Notes under the pieces: generated by a model
The model's input: the letters and a program-made list of their open reading frames with translations, nothing else
Databases searched by the model: none
Told to the model about the DNA's origin: nothing
From: Filobasidium wieringae
Taxonomy: Eukaryota > Basidiomycota > Tremellomycetes > Filobasidiales > Filobasidiaceae
Reading direction: 5' to 3'
NCBI GenBank assembly: GCA_001600055.1
Contig: BCIV01000011.1
Coordinates: 186,001 to 250,000, forward strand
DNA length: 64,000 bases
Shown: positions 34,905 through 48,500 of the stretch, piece by piece
Position numbering within the stretch: position 1 is the stretch's first letter
Layout: every line of letters begins with the position of its first letter
Translations under genes and position numbers: made by a program

Positions 34905-37215
34905 ATGGACTCCCCAAATCCCCCTTCGAAAGAATCCGTGAAACAGGGAATCGATGACAGATCGGACGCTCTCAAGGAAAAGGAAGATGCCTCCCAACAA
35001 TCAAAACCGACCGCGACCCCTCTTTCCGTCCCTCAAGGTCAGTCCTCCTCTCCTCTCCTCTCCTCTCCTCCACATCCGGACCGCATGTACCACTAAGCCA
35101 GACAGCTGACACGAACGACCGAAAACAGAGCTCAAACAGAACGTCAACCTCATCACTCGGGCGGTCCAGACGCTCGAACCTAGATTCACCGCTAGGGTAC
35201 TGAGGACCTTGACTACTCTCCGAAAGAAGATATACAGGGAAGCTCTGGTTGAACTCATCGAATCCGTTTATCCTAAAAGTGAGGCCTTTGTCCGCTCGCC
35301 GCCGTCGGATATCCTTCCCCATCATCGCGTTCCGTAAGCTGACCTACAACGTTCGGCGCCACCTCATCACTTCATCCATAGATTCCGAACCTAAACAAAA
35401 CCTACTGCAACTCTCTTCCCTCCTCCCCACCCAAGCTTCCAAATCCCCCGCCTCTTCCACTACCATCACCCAGGGGACCCAGGCGATGGAGATTGACGAT
35501 TCCATCGTTCCCCCCCATCCCGCCAGTATAGAACCGGACAAGGAGAAGAAGGAGAAGAAAACGGAGATCGTCCCCGAGGTGGACGTTTATGTAAGATTGT
35601 TGATCATCCTCGGATTGATCGATATCAAGGAATTGGAAAAGGTTGGTTCCGCGCGAGCTCTTCATTCGGATTCACTGAACTGAACTCTCGGGATGTTTTC
35701 TACTTGAAAGGCATTCGAACTGGCTAGGGAGACGAGTTCTGGGTTTCAAGAACTCAATAGGAGGAGTTTGGACCATCTTGCCGCCCGAGTATGGTTTTAC
35801 TTTGCAAGGATCGGAGAATTGTTGAACAAGGATGAGGAAGTCCGACCGTACGTTCCCCCCCTCCCACCTCTCACATTCCTCATCAAATCCCCAACTTCTA
35901 ACCCTTTATTCCGCCCCCCAGACTCCTCCTCGCCGCCCATTCCACGGCTTCACTCCGGACGGATGAGGATACACAGGCCACCCTGCTCAATACCCTCTTG
36001 AGGAATTACTTTTCGTCCGGCCTGTACGATCTGGCAGACAAGTTTTTGAGCAAGACTAGTTTTCCAGAGAGCGCGGGGAACAATCAATTGGCTAGGTATT
36101 TGTTCTACTTGGGTGAGTGCGGGGTCGCCTTGCAGTTGGGTGATCGGGTTGGAGGGAAACGAGGGCGGGGCTGATCTTTCCTTTTTCTGCCTTTTCTTTT
36201 TCTCGTCATGCTTCTGCTGCTGATGCTGCACGATGCTAGGTCGAATCAGGGCGATTCAATTGAACTATACCGAAGCTCACGCTCATCTCCAGAACGCCAT
36301 CCGACGATCCCCATCGGAACACGTCGCCCCCGGATTCGTACAGACCGTGCACAAGTACTTTGTCGTGGTGGAACTGTTGATGGGGGATATCCCGGAGAGA
36401 TCCATCTTTCGTCGGAACGTGTTGAGGAGGGCGTTGGGGCCTTATTTCCAGTTGGTTCAGGGTGAGTCGATCGGGATGGGGGAATGGGAGATGGAGACTG
36501 ATCTTGGGGTTTGTTCCTGGATCTCTTTGTCGTCGTCGTCGCTCGTCTCTCAGCCGTCAGGATTGGGGATTTGGAAGCGTTCCAGAACGTACTCGATCAA
36601 TACCGTCAACGTTTCGTTCAAGATGGAACGCACTCCCTCATCCTCCGTCTTCGTCACAACGTCATCAAGACCGCGCTCCGGATGATCTCCCTCGCCTACT
36701 CCCGGATCTCGCTGAAGGATATCTGCCTGAAACTTCATCTCGATTCGGAAGAGGATACGGAATATATCGTAGCGAAAGCCATCCGGGATGGAGTGATCGA
36801 TGCGGAAGTCGATCACGCCAAGGGTTGGATGAAGAGCAGGGAGGCCGGGAACGTTTACGAGACGGATGAACCGCAAAAGGCGTTCCAGCAGAGGATCGAG
36901 TTTTGTTTGAATTTGCGTAACGATAGTGTCAAGGTGCGCGATCGGTGTGCGTTGTGCGTTGAGGGAATGGGGTGCTGATTTCCCCCCCCTCCCCGTTTGA
37001 TGTCTTTCATAGGCAATGAGGTACCCATTGAACGCTAATAAATCAAGTGAGTATGATCTGTTCCAACGAGCGCTTGTCGCCCCTTTATCGACCTGACCCG
37101 TCTCGCACCGTTTTACCCTTTCCCTACAGCCGCGGAGGATTCGGAGATGATGAGGGAGAGGAAACTCGATATCGAGGCCGCCATGCGTGAAGCGGAAGAG
37201 GATGAGTTCGAGTAG
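34905..37215 (+). CDS. RPN3: 26S proteasome regulatory subunit Rpn3 (PSMD3)
   Basis: PCI-domain subunit of the proteasome lid. I chose the ATG at 34905 ([15 protein letters not shown]) in a caacATGg context; an in-frame ATG at 34806 would add 33 Thr/Pro-rich residues that look like translated leader. Conserved blocks: [83 protein letters not shown], the PCI region [20 protein letters not shown] with [19 protein letters not shown], and the C-terminal [18 protein letters not shown] and [19 protein letters not shown]. About nine short introns. Family length and order are normal. Confidence 0.95.
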
Positions 37216-38257
37216 CGAACGACAGACACGTCATGGGATGGGATGGAATCTGGATCGTGGTTTTTTCATTGTAATGAGCTCATGAGTAACGAATCGTGAA
37301 TTGCATTTCGTCGGACTCGAGGCGACTTGGTGATACAGTTCAGGATCTGGTTACGGGGATGTTTGGGAGATGGCATGTCGTAACGTTGCCACCAGGCTGT
37401 GGACGGCGTTCGATAAAACGCACTTGCTTCTCTTTTGCATAAGGGTCAGGTCGTGGTAAACACTGTCTTGAGGGTTATGCCGTACTGGTAGGTTAAGTAA
37501 CTGCTCAACACGACCTTCTAGTCAGCGTGGATGGAATTGGCTTGATGTCTCTTTGATTGGATCGGTTGCCACCTGTTTGTTCCTCGTCAAGCACGGTTTC
37601 ATCTACGAGGCGCAAATCACAGCTCCCCTATTCCAGTTACGATATCCATGTATCAGGTGCTTGATGTGCCGCCTTAAGGTCTCTCACATCCTGACAATCC
37701 TTGGAAACTGAATGCACTTGGGCACTGGCACTGGTCAACTTCTGCCCAGGATGATTTTGGCAGTAAGCCTGCTTATAGGCGCCAACGTTCTGGCAGCCTT
37801 GCCTCTTAAGTGGCATCTGAAATCATAAATACTTTGAAGTGACGAGGAGGACATGTTCTAGATCGGGAGACTTTCGATGGTGAACTTGGAACGGATTTAA
37901 TTCATGCGAGTATGTTGGCAGATGATGAATTGTACGAGTCAAGTCCCTTGACTCATCAGGCCAATGGGACGGTGCAGATCCAGATCTATACCTCAAAGCA
38001 TCAAAAGAAGACAGCTATCTTGATGCCGATGAACTCCTCCAGGCAGAACTCTCAGCTATAGGTAAGAGCCCTGAGATCTTTTTTAACATTCTCCTGGAAA
38101 CGTACCGCTCGTCCAAATCATGTCGGCGCTCTTCATCACGCCAAGTCTTCCGCGCCCACGACAAGGAATCTCGCCACCAAGTCATCATCATGATCAAGTC
38201 ATTCATCATATACAAATTACATCAAACCAAAGAAAGACCATCATCTACCCTGCCCTA
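37216..38257. other. Convergent intergenic, RPN3 / complex I 51 kDa
   Basis: About 1 kb between two convergent stops, longer than the neighbours' convergent gaps of 100-150 bases. I find only short unconserved ORFs and no RNA gene or repeat. Confidence 0.5.
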
Positions 38258-40550
38258 TCACTGGTTGGGGGAAGCGATGGCGGCAGCGGGGAAGAGGTTG
38301 TCGGGGATGGCGTATTCACCCATGGGCAAATCGGACATCAATTTCCCTCCGAAAGCGACTTGACCGTTCTTCGCTCTGAACTCGGCAATACGGGCTTCGA
38401 CCTCGGGACGGAAGTTCTTGATAAGACCCCTGGTGATGAGACATAATGGTTAGAAGGTTGTGCGAATTGTGAACCGATTGGAGGAATACGTACTGGATAG
38501 GCCAGGCGGCGGCGTCTCCCAGAGCACAGATGGTGTGGCCCTCGACCTGCTTGGTGATCTCGATCAACATGTCTATCAACCCAGAACAATTAATTAGCGA
38601 CCGTCTTTCTTGCCCGAACAGGGCACGATTTGTATCAGGGAGGCAAACTAACCGATCTCTCGTTCCTGAGCTCGACCCTCGACCATTCGGTTCATCATGT
38701 TAGACATCCAAGTGGTTCCCTCTCGACAAGGGGTACATTGTCCACAGGACTCGTGCTTGTAGAAAGCGGACTATGAGACGAACGTCAAGCGTCATGATCA
38801 GTTCCGGGTATACCGTTCATTCCGCGCCGTGGGGGGACTTACGAATCGGGCAATGGCAGCGATCATATCGGTCGACTGATCCATGACGATCACAGCACCC
38901 GTTCCCAAAGAAGTCCCGTGATCCTTCAAAGAATCATAATCCATCCTGAACCCCGGATCGCCCGCGTTCAGCCACCTTTTTTCACCTTCGCTCAAACCAC
39001 AACGGGTACTCACAAGACCTTCTCACTGACTTCCCTGGTGATGACAGGGACGGAACAACCTCCGGGGATGACTCCCTTCAAGTTACTCCAACCTCCCCTA
39101 ACACCACCACAATGCCTCTCGAGCATCTCCTGCAGAGGCATAGACATTTCCTCTTCAAAGACTGAAGGCTTGTTGACGTGCCCGCTGACACAGTAGAGCT
39201 TCGTACCCGAGTTACGTTCCCTACCGAACCCGGCAAACCATTTTCCTCCTCTACGAGTGATCGCTAGCGAAAGAAAAAACACATCGATCGAGATCTCAGT
39301 CAATGTGTCCCTCTCACTCTGCCTCGTAGGCGATTCGATTTAGACTCACTGGGGGCAACGGCGACCGTCTCTACATTAGCGACGGTCGTGGGACATCCAA
39401 ACAACCCGACGTCAGCAGGGAAAGGAGGCTTTAGCCTAGGTTTCCCCTGTTTCCCCTCGATACTCTCGATCAGAGCCGTCTCTTCCCCACAAATATAAGC
39501 TCCGGCTCCGCGGTGCAGGTAGACGTCGAACTTGTAACCGGATCCACAGGCATCGGGACCGATCAACCCGGCTTTGTAGGCCTCGTCGATGGCCTGTTGT
39601 ACGTGAGAAGCTTCTTGGTAGAACTCTCCACGGATGTAGATGTAGGCTGAGGACGATGGCGGATAACTCAAATTAGTCCTTGTTCATACCATCAAACCTT
39701 TCGTCGAGAACTGGGCTCACCGGCATTGGCATTCATGGCTCTTCCAGCGATGAGACAACCTTCGACGAGCTTATGAGGGTCACCACGCATGATCTCCCTA
39801 TCCTTACACGTCCCTGGTTCTCCTTCGTCTGCGTTGACTACCAAGTACCTTGGTCTGAGGGTCGTAATGGTTGTAGTTAACAGGATATCAACGAGAGCAA
39901 TAAAGAACAAGAAGAACGAAACGAAAGAAAATAATCAACGCCCATCCTAACCAAACCAAGATGACACATGCAGACTCACCGAGGATCTTTCTCCCAACCA
40001 GGTTTGTTCATGAAACTCCATTTCAATCCACTTGGGAACCCCGCTCCTCCTCTTCCTCGAAGACCACTGGCCTTCATCTCGTTGATAATCCAGGTATCTC
40101 CTTTAAGCAAGATTTCCTTGGTCTTGTGCCAATCTCCACGGGACTATCACAGCGAGGGAAAATTCGAGGGAGAGAAGAATCGGGAATCGGGGAGTGAGAA
40201 ACGCCAGCGTGACCATATAAAGGAAAGACGACCCACCTGAGCTCCTCTTAATCCGTGATCCATCCTGGTGTACAGGTTGGTGAAGATTCGATCTTGATCT
40301 TTGAGACCTCCATAACGCCTGACAGGAGGATCAGCTACGGTCGCGAGCGATCGAGCTAGTCCGGTTGAGCTTGAAGGGAGGTTTGTCCTTGCTGTGTGCG
40401 TGCATGTGTATGTTTGTGTGGAAGGAAAGGTGGATAGAGGTGGATGTGAGAGAGAAGATGATTAGTTGAGAGATCGGATCGGTTGTGGCGCGATTGGAGA
40501 GATGGATTCAACTGACGTAGGAGAACCTTTGAGGCTACGTTTTTCAACAT
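38258..40550 (-). CDS. NDUFV1: NADH:ubiquinone oxidoreductase 51 kDa flavoprotein
   Basis: Complex I subunit that binds NADH, FMN and one 4Fe-4S cluster. Start [11 protein letters not shown], spliced to [16 protein letters not shown], is a typical presequence and mature junction. Conserved blocks: [16 protein letters not shown] (FMN), [51 protein letters not shown] and the cluster motif [11 protein letters not shown] near 38725-38760. The C-terminus ends IASPNQ. About nine introns, all short. The presence of complex I excludes Saccharomyces-like yeasts lacking it. It is divergent from the MED16-like gene. Confidence 0.95.
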
Positions 40551-40995
40551 GATTCCAGCTACCAGATGAGTGTGTGAGTGCTGGCTAATGTGTGGATGTA
40601 GGACTGCGCTGTGGTATGTCCTGGATTGTGAATCCTAGAAATTTGGAGTGAAATGTGGACGATCGATCTTTAGTTTGCTCGTTCAATGGCGGAACAATCG
40701 GCCAATCCGCGCAAGCCAATAGTCAACCAATGATGATTTACACGTGTTGTTTGTAGATGATTGTTTGATAAGATATCAGCCTTGACACGTCATAGCATCT
40801 TCGAGGGCTGGATTCATCATCGACCTCTTCATCGTAAACAACCAATCCCTACTCCTACGGATTCAACTGGACCAGACCTTTGCTACCTTACCGACACATT
40901 TACATACGACAGCCACTCCTCTCTCTCATACAACATATACCTCACTCGATGAATGACACGATCCCTCCATCCCGGTAGAAATCCATGAAGAAACC
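40551..40995. promoter_or_regulatory. Shared divergent upstream region, NDUFV1 / MED16
   Basis: About 445 bases between divergent starts; no specific binding site is claimed. The right half (40890-40960) is pyrimidine-rich like other leaders here. Confidence 0.45.
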
Positions 40996-43900
40996 ATGTC
41001 TCAGGACCATTCCTCCCTCCTGCAACCTGAATCGCACCTTACCAACGGCAACGGTGCTGCCCTCTCGACGACTAGGAAACGCAAACACAAACAGCTAGAG
41101 AGTCTTGATTCGCAGGCAGAACTGGCTACTGATCAATGGATAAAGTCGCTGAAGGATATCGGATGGGGTCTGGGGGGATCAGAGAGGAAGGGAAATGAGG
41201 GTGTCAGAAGGAATATCCAGTGAATCTCTCTCTCTCTTGAATCGATCGATCAATGAAACTGAACGAAGGCTGACTCGTTCTTGAGATAGATCGTCTCTTT
41301 TACTCTCGACGGGTGACTTGATACATTGTCCACCTCTTTCTCCTACCCGTCCCTACCCATCTCTTATACACCAATCTCTCAACCCATCCTCCTCCTCCTC
41401 CTCCTCCTCGACATCCACAACCTCAATCGCAACCCCACCACTACCCCCACCGCCAACGACTCTCCCCATCCCAAATCTCCTAAAATCTTCAATCCCATAC
41501 TCCCACTCCCGCCCCTCCCTCCTCTCCCAAAACCCAAGCACAAACGCCCTCCTAGTCTACTGGCCTAGACTCGATGAGAAGGTGTGTCTAGAACTGAGCT
41601 TGATCACAGGGGGGACGATGGGTTCTTCCAGTTCTCGTACATATCCCCATCCTCGCTCCCGTTTTCACTCTCACTCTCGCTCTCCTTCCCAAGCCCATAC
41701 GGAACCCTTGAATCCGGACGGGGAGAATAACGAACCCGATTCCTCTGATTTCCAAGTGGACGAATCGGAACTCACGGATCTAGGTGGGATTCTGGCTTTG
41801 TACGGACAGGAGGAGGGGGCAGGAGGATCTTGGATGGTATTGGGGGAATGGAATGTTGGGTGGGGTGTTTTTGGGTGTTTGTGGTTGGGTTTGCAAAGGG
41901 ATTGGGGGGTTTCGAGGGATGTGGATGGGCCTGGGACTGGAGATGGGATTCGAGATAAAGACGAAGAACGGGTGACGAATGGGATGGATCTCGATTCCAA
42001 TCTGAATGGAGAGAAAGGGACCAAAACCGACCGCAACTCTAGCTATAGAAGGACTCTTTTCCGAGGTCCATTACCTGATACCATCCGATCCGACTTTATT
42101 CCCAACCTAGGAACGACCAAGAGAGAAACGGGAACGGAATTCATCGTCCTTCTCGCAGATCATAGTGTCAGGTCATACACGCAGAGAGGGTTTGGGAACG
42201 GTTGGGATGGAGGTACCGGGGATGGGAGGAAGAAGGGAAAGGGAAGGAAGGAGATGTGGGATGTCGTTTCCTGTCCCTTGTTGACTCCTTCTACCGTCCT
42301 CCCTTCGTCTTCCGAAGCCAATCCCAATTCAAATTCAAATCCTAATCCCTCCCGACCCCTCCTTGGCGAAGGAAACGACGGGACGATCCCGGTCCCCGCT
42401 ACTAACGCGGGGGAGAGGAAACCCCGAACCCGTCTCATCGTCCCCAATCAATCCCGAATGTTCCTGCGCGAGGGGGACAAGACGATCTGGGTCGCTTTCA
42501 GATCTTACCGCCCTCACCGCGCTTGGGTACTCAAGGGGAGTGAAGAGAGAGGGCAGATGGAGGGGGTCGTTGGGGAGGTTTTGGGAGCGGGGAAGGGAGG
42601 GAGAGGGAGGGAGGAGGTTGTGAGGCGTAACACGGGGTGGGGGGAAGAGGGGGAGGAAGAGGGGTGGGTCGATTTGGTTGAGGTTACGATGAGTAGGGGG
42701 GTAGGGGGGGTTGGTGAGTTTTCGATCCTTCGTTCGAGCGAGGGGCGCAGATGGAGTACTCATTCGGATCAACCCAGGTTTGAACGCTAGACCGATCCCT
42801 AGGATATTGTTCCCCAGGGTAGAGGAAAAGGATGGAATCGCTCAAGAACATCTGTCATTGACTGGGATCACATTCACGAACCCTCCCCCACCTTCTCTTC
42901 CCATTCAACCCGATCGCTCCTTAAATATCGTCCTCGCGCTATCTTCCCAACGAACAGACGGCGGAGCAACGACAACGAGATTAGTGAAATATGAACTGAG
43001 TAAGAGGAACGTACAACTTTCCACCGCTTTTGGGATGTTGGGGTCGCCCACGTTGTCAGGGAAGGGCAAGATGGATCTGATCAACGCTGGACGACCTGAA
43101 TGGGTGAGTCGGATGCGCCTTTTCACGAAACGTCTCACACGGCTGAGACCGTACGGGACGATAGATCTCAAAAGAAGTGATGAAGAGGGAGACGGATGGT
43201 TGGGTCAGCTTTGTCCGTTCTTTAGATCAGGTACGGAACCGGATCCTCACGGTAAAAAGAACGACGAGGGATATACTAGGTCAGGTGAGGAGCCGAGTCA
43301 CCTGGCTTGATCTGGAAAGTTTACAACTCGGTCCCGCGGTATATACCGTTGATGAGGGTGAGCACGTTGTGGGGAAAGGTTTAATGAGGGCGTGGGTACT
43401 GACGGGTCGGCTTTGGCCAGACTTGAACGAGCTGAGCGGCTCTACTTATGGGCATATGATCGCTCTCAGACAAGGGGAGGATCCGAGAGTCCGAATACGT
43501 AGTATAGATCAGCTTCAGTGAGTCACTCAATCTGACCGTGCCTCGTGCTATGATGACTGATACTGAGGTTTTTATATATAGACCAGCGACATCTGATTCT
43601 CATCGAGTTCTGGTTCAGGATATGACGCTAGCCGTTCTGAACAATGCCATGTGGCATGAATTCGTACCTCTACTGAAATCGATTCAAGCGAAAGAAGGAA
43701 TGGGTGAGTTTTTCAACTCGGTTTATAATTATGGGTACAGGCTGACGATGGGTCCTTTAGGATCAATCCAATCGATCTTGGGGACGGTTTGGAAAGGGCT
43801 TATCGATCTGTCCCCTTCGGATATCCCAAGTACTGGTCATTTGATGTCGTTCTTACAGAATCATCAGCTCATTTCCAGGTCAGTACGAGTCGAGTCAAGG

Positions 43901-45142
43901 CTTTGTCCATTCGCAGTCATCTGATCTCATGATTTTTACTGAACTCGATAGACGGCTCAAAGATCCTCGAGCTGCGGACGCTCTCTTCACGTTGGAGATC
44001 ACTAGAGCTTTACAGCTGTTTCATGCGGCGTGTAGTGTTACTCGAAAACCATCGAGATCAGGGGTTGGGGTTGGGGTTGGGGTTGAGAAACGACAATCGT
44101 CCTTGCTCGTCTACGATATCGGTCAGTCCATACGATGTAGATCTAGAGATGTCCGGTTTGGAAACTGATCCCGGAGGAAACAGGTTCGTTTTGGTTGTTG
44201 CTTTCTCACGTCAAGTGGTACCTCGGTGTGATCCGGGATCTCATGTTGGAAGCGATCTTATCCGCCGCGCACCAACCTTTTACTGCATGTAAGTGTCGGA
44301 TGGGTCGGTTTAGGAACTTGACCTCGAGCCGATAAGTTTTCTTTGAACATGAACAGCTCAACCGTCTCTATTGAAATTCCTGGTCAACCCGATCTCTCGC
44401 CGAATCATTTCTGATCTAGGGCAACACGTTCAGGCATTCACCATCTTTGCTGAACATTGTGATCTTCCTCTCCCCGCGCACCCTGCGTGCGGAGGGGAAG
44501 GATGGGTGGACCTGGAGGGGATGAGGTTTTTCAAGCGCGAGTTGAGGGATGGGTTTGAGATGGCTGGGATCCACTTTGGGGCACTTGGAATGGTCTTTGA
44601 GAGGATTGGAGGGATGCAGAAGGAGGAGTTGGGGGGTGAGTTTCGAGCCGGGGAATGGCAACGTTCGGCGAATCTGATTTGGGTTTGGATCTGTGGTAGA
44701 TGTTTCTCAAGACGAATGGACGTCGATTTTATTCTTGAATCGAGAATTACCACCGGGCTGGGAAACGTTGAGATCCAAGATCGGGTCTTACCTGACGGAG
44801 AATCCCGACATCCTCGAATCCCAAGCGGACCTTTTCGTCCGTCCTCCCACCCTGCCCAACACGTTCACACAACGGGATCACGATATCGTCACGAAAGAGA
44901 GCTTGCCATCGAACGAGGTCCAGGCGAAGCGGCAGAACCGAGCTCTGAGGAGTTGTACGGTTTGTGGGTCGAGGAGCGCTGTGTGGCTCGGGCACGAGGA
45001 CGAGCGGGGGAGGGTACCGGACGGGATGGTACGAGGGTCGATGGAGACGGATGAGATTGGGAGTCGATGGTTGGCGAGGGATCGATATCGATGTATATGT
45101 GGAGGGAGTTGGGAGCGGTCGTCATGGTCGTCATGGTGTTGA
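40996..45142 (+). CDS. MED16: Probable Mediator tail subunit 16 (Sin4-like)
   Basis: The best clue is the C-terminus: LRSCTVCGSRSAVW followed by a tryptophan/arginine-rich stretch and RYRCICGGSWER, the paired CxxC/CxCGG ending of MED16/Sin4 proteins. The N-terminus (KQLESLDSQ, then ATDQWIKSLKDIGW) is followed by a long Ser/Pro/Gly-rich, poorly conserved exon (41318-42790) containing NALLVYWPRLDEKVCLEL, plausible for a diverged beta-propeller. The middle is helical (LVQDMTLAVLNNAMWHEFVP, then LLSHVKWYLGVIRDLMLEAI after splicing, then LGQHVQAFTIFAEHC). Exon joins in 42700-44700 are only approximate. A large nucleoporin (Nup133/155-like) is the main alternative. MED16 would be a nuclear transcription coactivator subunit. 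Confidence 0.6.
44064..44089. repeat. 6-bp repeat (ggggtt), 4 copies
   Basis: Short hexamer array inside the MED16-like coding exon, translated as Gly-Val repeats. It resembles a telomere unit but is internal and coding. Confidence 0.75.
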
Positions 45143-45561
45143 TGTTGATGTTGATGTACGATGTATGCATATGCAGGCGGGCGCCGTGAGGAGGTGGTGT
45201 TTACCTTTTTACGTCAAGCTGCGCGGACAAATCATCCGTTCGAATCTCGCTCTACCAGCTCTCGACCGGTTGGTTGCTGGTTGCTAGGCTCTGCTAGCTG
45301 CTAGCTAGTACGCTGTGGTACGCTCTGTCTATACCTCACCCAGACACTCTCCCCATCCACTCCCTTGCCTACTCTCCACTCCCACCACCCTCGTTTCAGC
45401 TGCGTACAGCCTGCTCGCTTGGCCAAGCAAGCTCCGTTTAGGTTCAGCCTGTCCCGTCCTCCTTCCTCCACTTGCACCCTTCGCAGCGGTCAGTACTACC
45501 ACCGTGCCGAGCCATCAACAGACGTCTACTCCCCCAGATCCGTAGACCTGCTCCGGATCTT
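45143..45561. other. Intergenic, MSS4 leader/promoter
   Basis: 418 bases in tandem orientation. The right part (45330-45480) is rich in C and T, like other leaders in this window. The frame is open upstream of the MSS4 ATG from about 45472 but has no upstream ATG. Confidence 0.5.
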
Positions 45562-48500
45562 ATGACGACCATCGCTATGGATTTCGCTGGCCTTCCCAGT
45601 GAGGACACGGGACCCGAGTTCGCTTCCTCTTCTACACAGGAGGAGAAACATCTACATGATCTTCATCATCAACAACGTCAACACCCGTTCAACGGACTCG
45701 TAAACTTTCCCCCGTCGGATCAAATCGACGGACTTGACGGTCCTTCTTCTTCTTCCTACCAATCACCATCACAGACGTATCCTCAACTTCAACAGGATGG
45801 GATCCCAAGGCTAAAGGACGGAGCTGAAAGACAAGTCAAGATAAACCAATACCCCCACCCGTCTATCCCACTCGCATCGCGAAACCTCTCACAACAACCT
45901 CTTTTCGAACGAGCAGGTAGTGAGCAAGAGGTCTTGAACGGATTAGGGAAACCTTATGAACCTGGTTCGGTCGATGACCAAGGCCTGACGAAGGATCGCT
46001 CGAATCGCAACCCCAGTATCAATCGATCATCTATCAACTCGACCTATCAAATCCCCTCCTCTTCCCTCTCGAACCATCAATCCGGTTCTCCCACCATGCG
46101 TGAACCAAGTGAAGATTGGGAACCGGAGGATATCACCATCAAAGGTCTCTCCGTCTCCCAAACTCTAGATGGGCAATTAGACGTGCCGGAAGGATATCAA
46201 GGAAAGTACATCGATCAGGTCAATGGGCGCGGGCAGAACGGCAATGGGCATACGGATGGGATGATGGGTTCTGCTGGAAGAGCAACTCAGGGTCATTCGG
46301 ATGCGGTGACCAATGGGGAACAGAGAGTGATAGATTCTCAATTCTACCCAGGTAAGTTTCATTTCGTTCCCCAAATCGAGCAACAAGCCGGACGGTTGGG
46401 GCGGGGGGGGGGGAAGAAAATGAGAGGGCTGACAGATACACCCCGCGTTCATGATCAGAATCCACACCCCAGATAAATCCATTCCACAGACTCTCTTACC
46501 CTTACCTGACCGACCCATCCGAGCCCCGCCCCTCTTCCGCACAAGATTATTCTCCAGGCGATACGATCCAGAACGAACGGACGTTCGCTCGGTTACACGA
46601 TTTCGCTCGTTCTCGACAAAACTTCCCCGTCCGTGTGAGCGGGACGGACCGGTTGACGGGGGAGGAGGAGGAGAGGATGGTACCGATCGTCCACGTCAAG
46701 AGGGTCGGGAGGAGGAGTGTGGAATTGGTAGCTCATCAGAGGGGGATGAATGGGGATATCGTCTCCTCCCATGACGCTCCTTCTGTTACTAGAAAGAGGA
46801 ACCGGTCCAGGTCCGGTAGGAAGGGCGGGAATGATGAGTCGGGTTCTTCTTCCACTCTCGATCCGCATGGGAAGAAGAAGGGATTGATCGGACGGGTCTT
46901 TGGGAGGAATCAGTCGACCCCTGATGATGTTGATGACTCTGTCCCTCGGGGTGGTGACGAGGAGCGACCGGAATTCAGACCTTCGGGGATGAACGAGATG
47001 GGTCTCGTCACTGATGGACCCGCCCCGCCCAGTCCACCGACCAGCGTCGCGGGGGATGACAGTAGTGATGATAGCAGTAGCGACGAGGAACGGGACGATC
47101 ATCGGTTAGGACCACCACCCAATCAAGTCGATTTGGCGAGGAATCGTTCAATCTCGGGACAAAGCTTTACGGAAGAACCGGAAAGTCTCCAAACGGACGG
47201 GACCATGGAACCCAAGCGGGAGGGAAACGGACGGGATAGGTCTTGGGATTCGAACCCTGGTCAAACCCATTCGGCTACTCAATCGACCTCGGCGACCGAT
47301 CGGAGTTCGTTTGATCGAGCAAGGAGCGGGATGGGGGGGTACGCTAATCTACCCATACCCACTCGGACCGGTCCGATCAGAGCGGGATCGATCGCCGCTT
47401 CTAAAGGTCGAACGGCTGGGAGTGGTGGAGCTTTGACGGCTTCGTCTTCATTGAACAATGGGATTAACAACAACGTCAATGGGAACCCGACGAGGGTGAT
47501 CCCTCCCAGTCCTCGACAGGTCGAGATGAGTCTGGATCAGAGGGAACCGGCGATTCCTTCAGCAGCAGAACAGGCGCCCGTCGTCACCGGCTCCATCTCT
47601 GTACCCCCTTCCAGTGCGGGCTTACCTCAACCGCCCGGAACGGTCGGTATCGTACCTCAAGGAGCTGGAGGGAGCTACTTTCCCCAACCCGCCAACGGTC
47701 AACAGGCATCTTATGTCGAAGGGGGTCTACAGCAGCAGAATCAGAATCAGAATCAGAATCAGAATTGGTTACACCCTTCTTCCGCTTCCTTCATGTCCAC
47801 CGCATCTGCAGGTTCTTCTAGTCAACAACATGCCGGACCATCCTATAAACCAGAACGGCGGAATACTTCAGGCAGTCTACAGCTCCCTAATAATCTCGGT
47901 CAACCGGCTACTCGTTCGCCATTGATCAAGGCTCATACTCAGCTCGCCGTAAGCGGTTGGGATGGACCTTCTTTGGCTAGCATGCGAAGTATCAGTCAGA
48001 CTGAAGTTCCAGGTCTACAAGGATCTGCTCTAGATACTGATATTTTGGCAGAGGCGGAGAAACTCCGGAGACAACGGTTATCGAAACGGGCGAGAAAGCG
48101 GAGCAACAGCGACGATACGGCCACGGTCCTCGGGGGCAGCCCGGAACCTCCCTTTGCCAGGGAAATGGGTGCCAGTCGAGCTCAAACGGCTAGTCCACCC
48201 ATCGGGGGCGATCTGGATGGGGCCCCCGCCAACAACCAGACGCAGAACCCCGCCCAGGCCGTTGCGCCTACGGTTCTACCTGCTGCACCGAGGAACGACG
48301 CGGACGGGCCATTCGTCGGGAATCTCATCGGAGAGGATCACGTGAATTACGTGCTAATGTATAACATGTTGACGGGGATTCGAATAGGTGTAAGCTCAGT
48401 TCAGATTACCTATTCAGAAACCTGGGCTTATGATCCCGTCTCGCAGGTCTCACGATGCCAAGCGAAAATGAAACGACCCTTGGCAGCTGAGGACTTTACA

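Noticed and set aside
44064..44089. Telomere-like ggggtt array
   Set aside because: Only four units, lies inside a coding exon as Gly-Val repeats, with genes on both sides.
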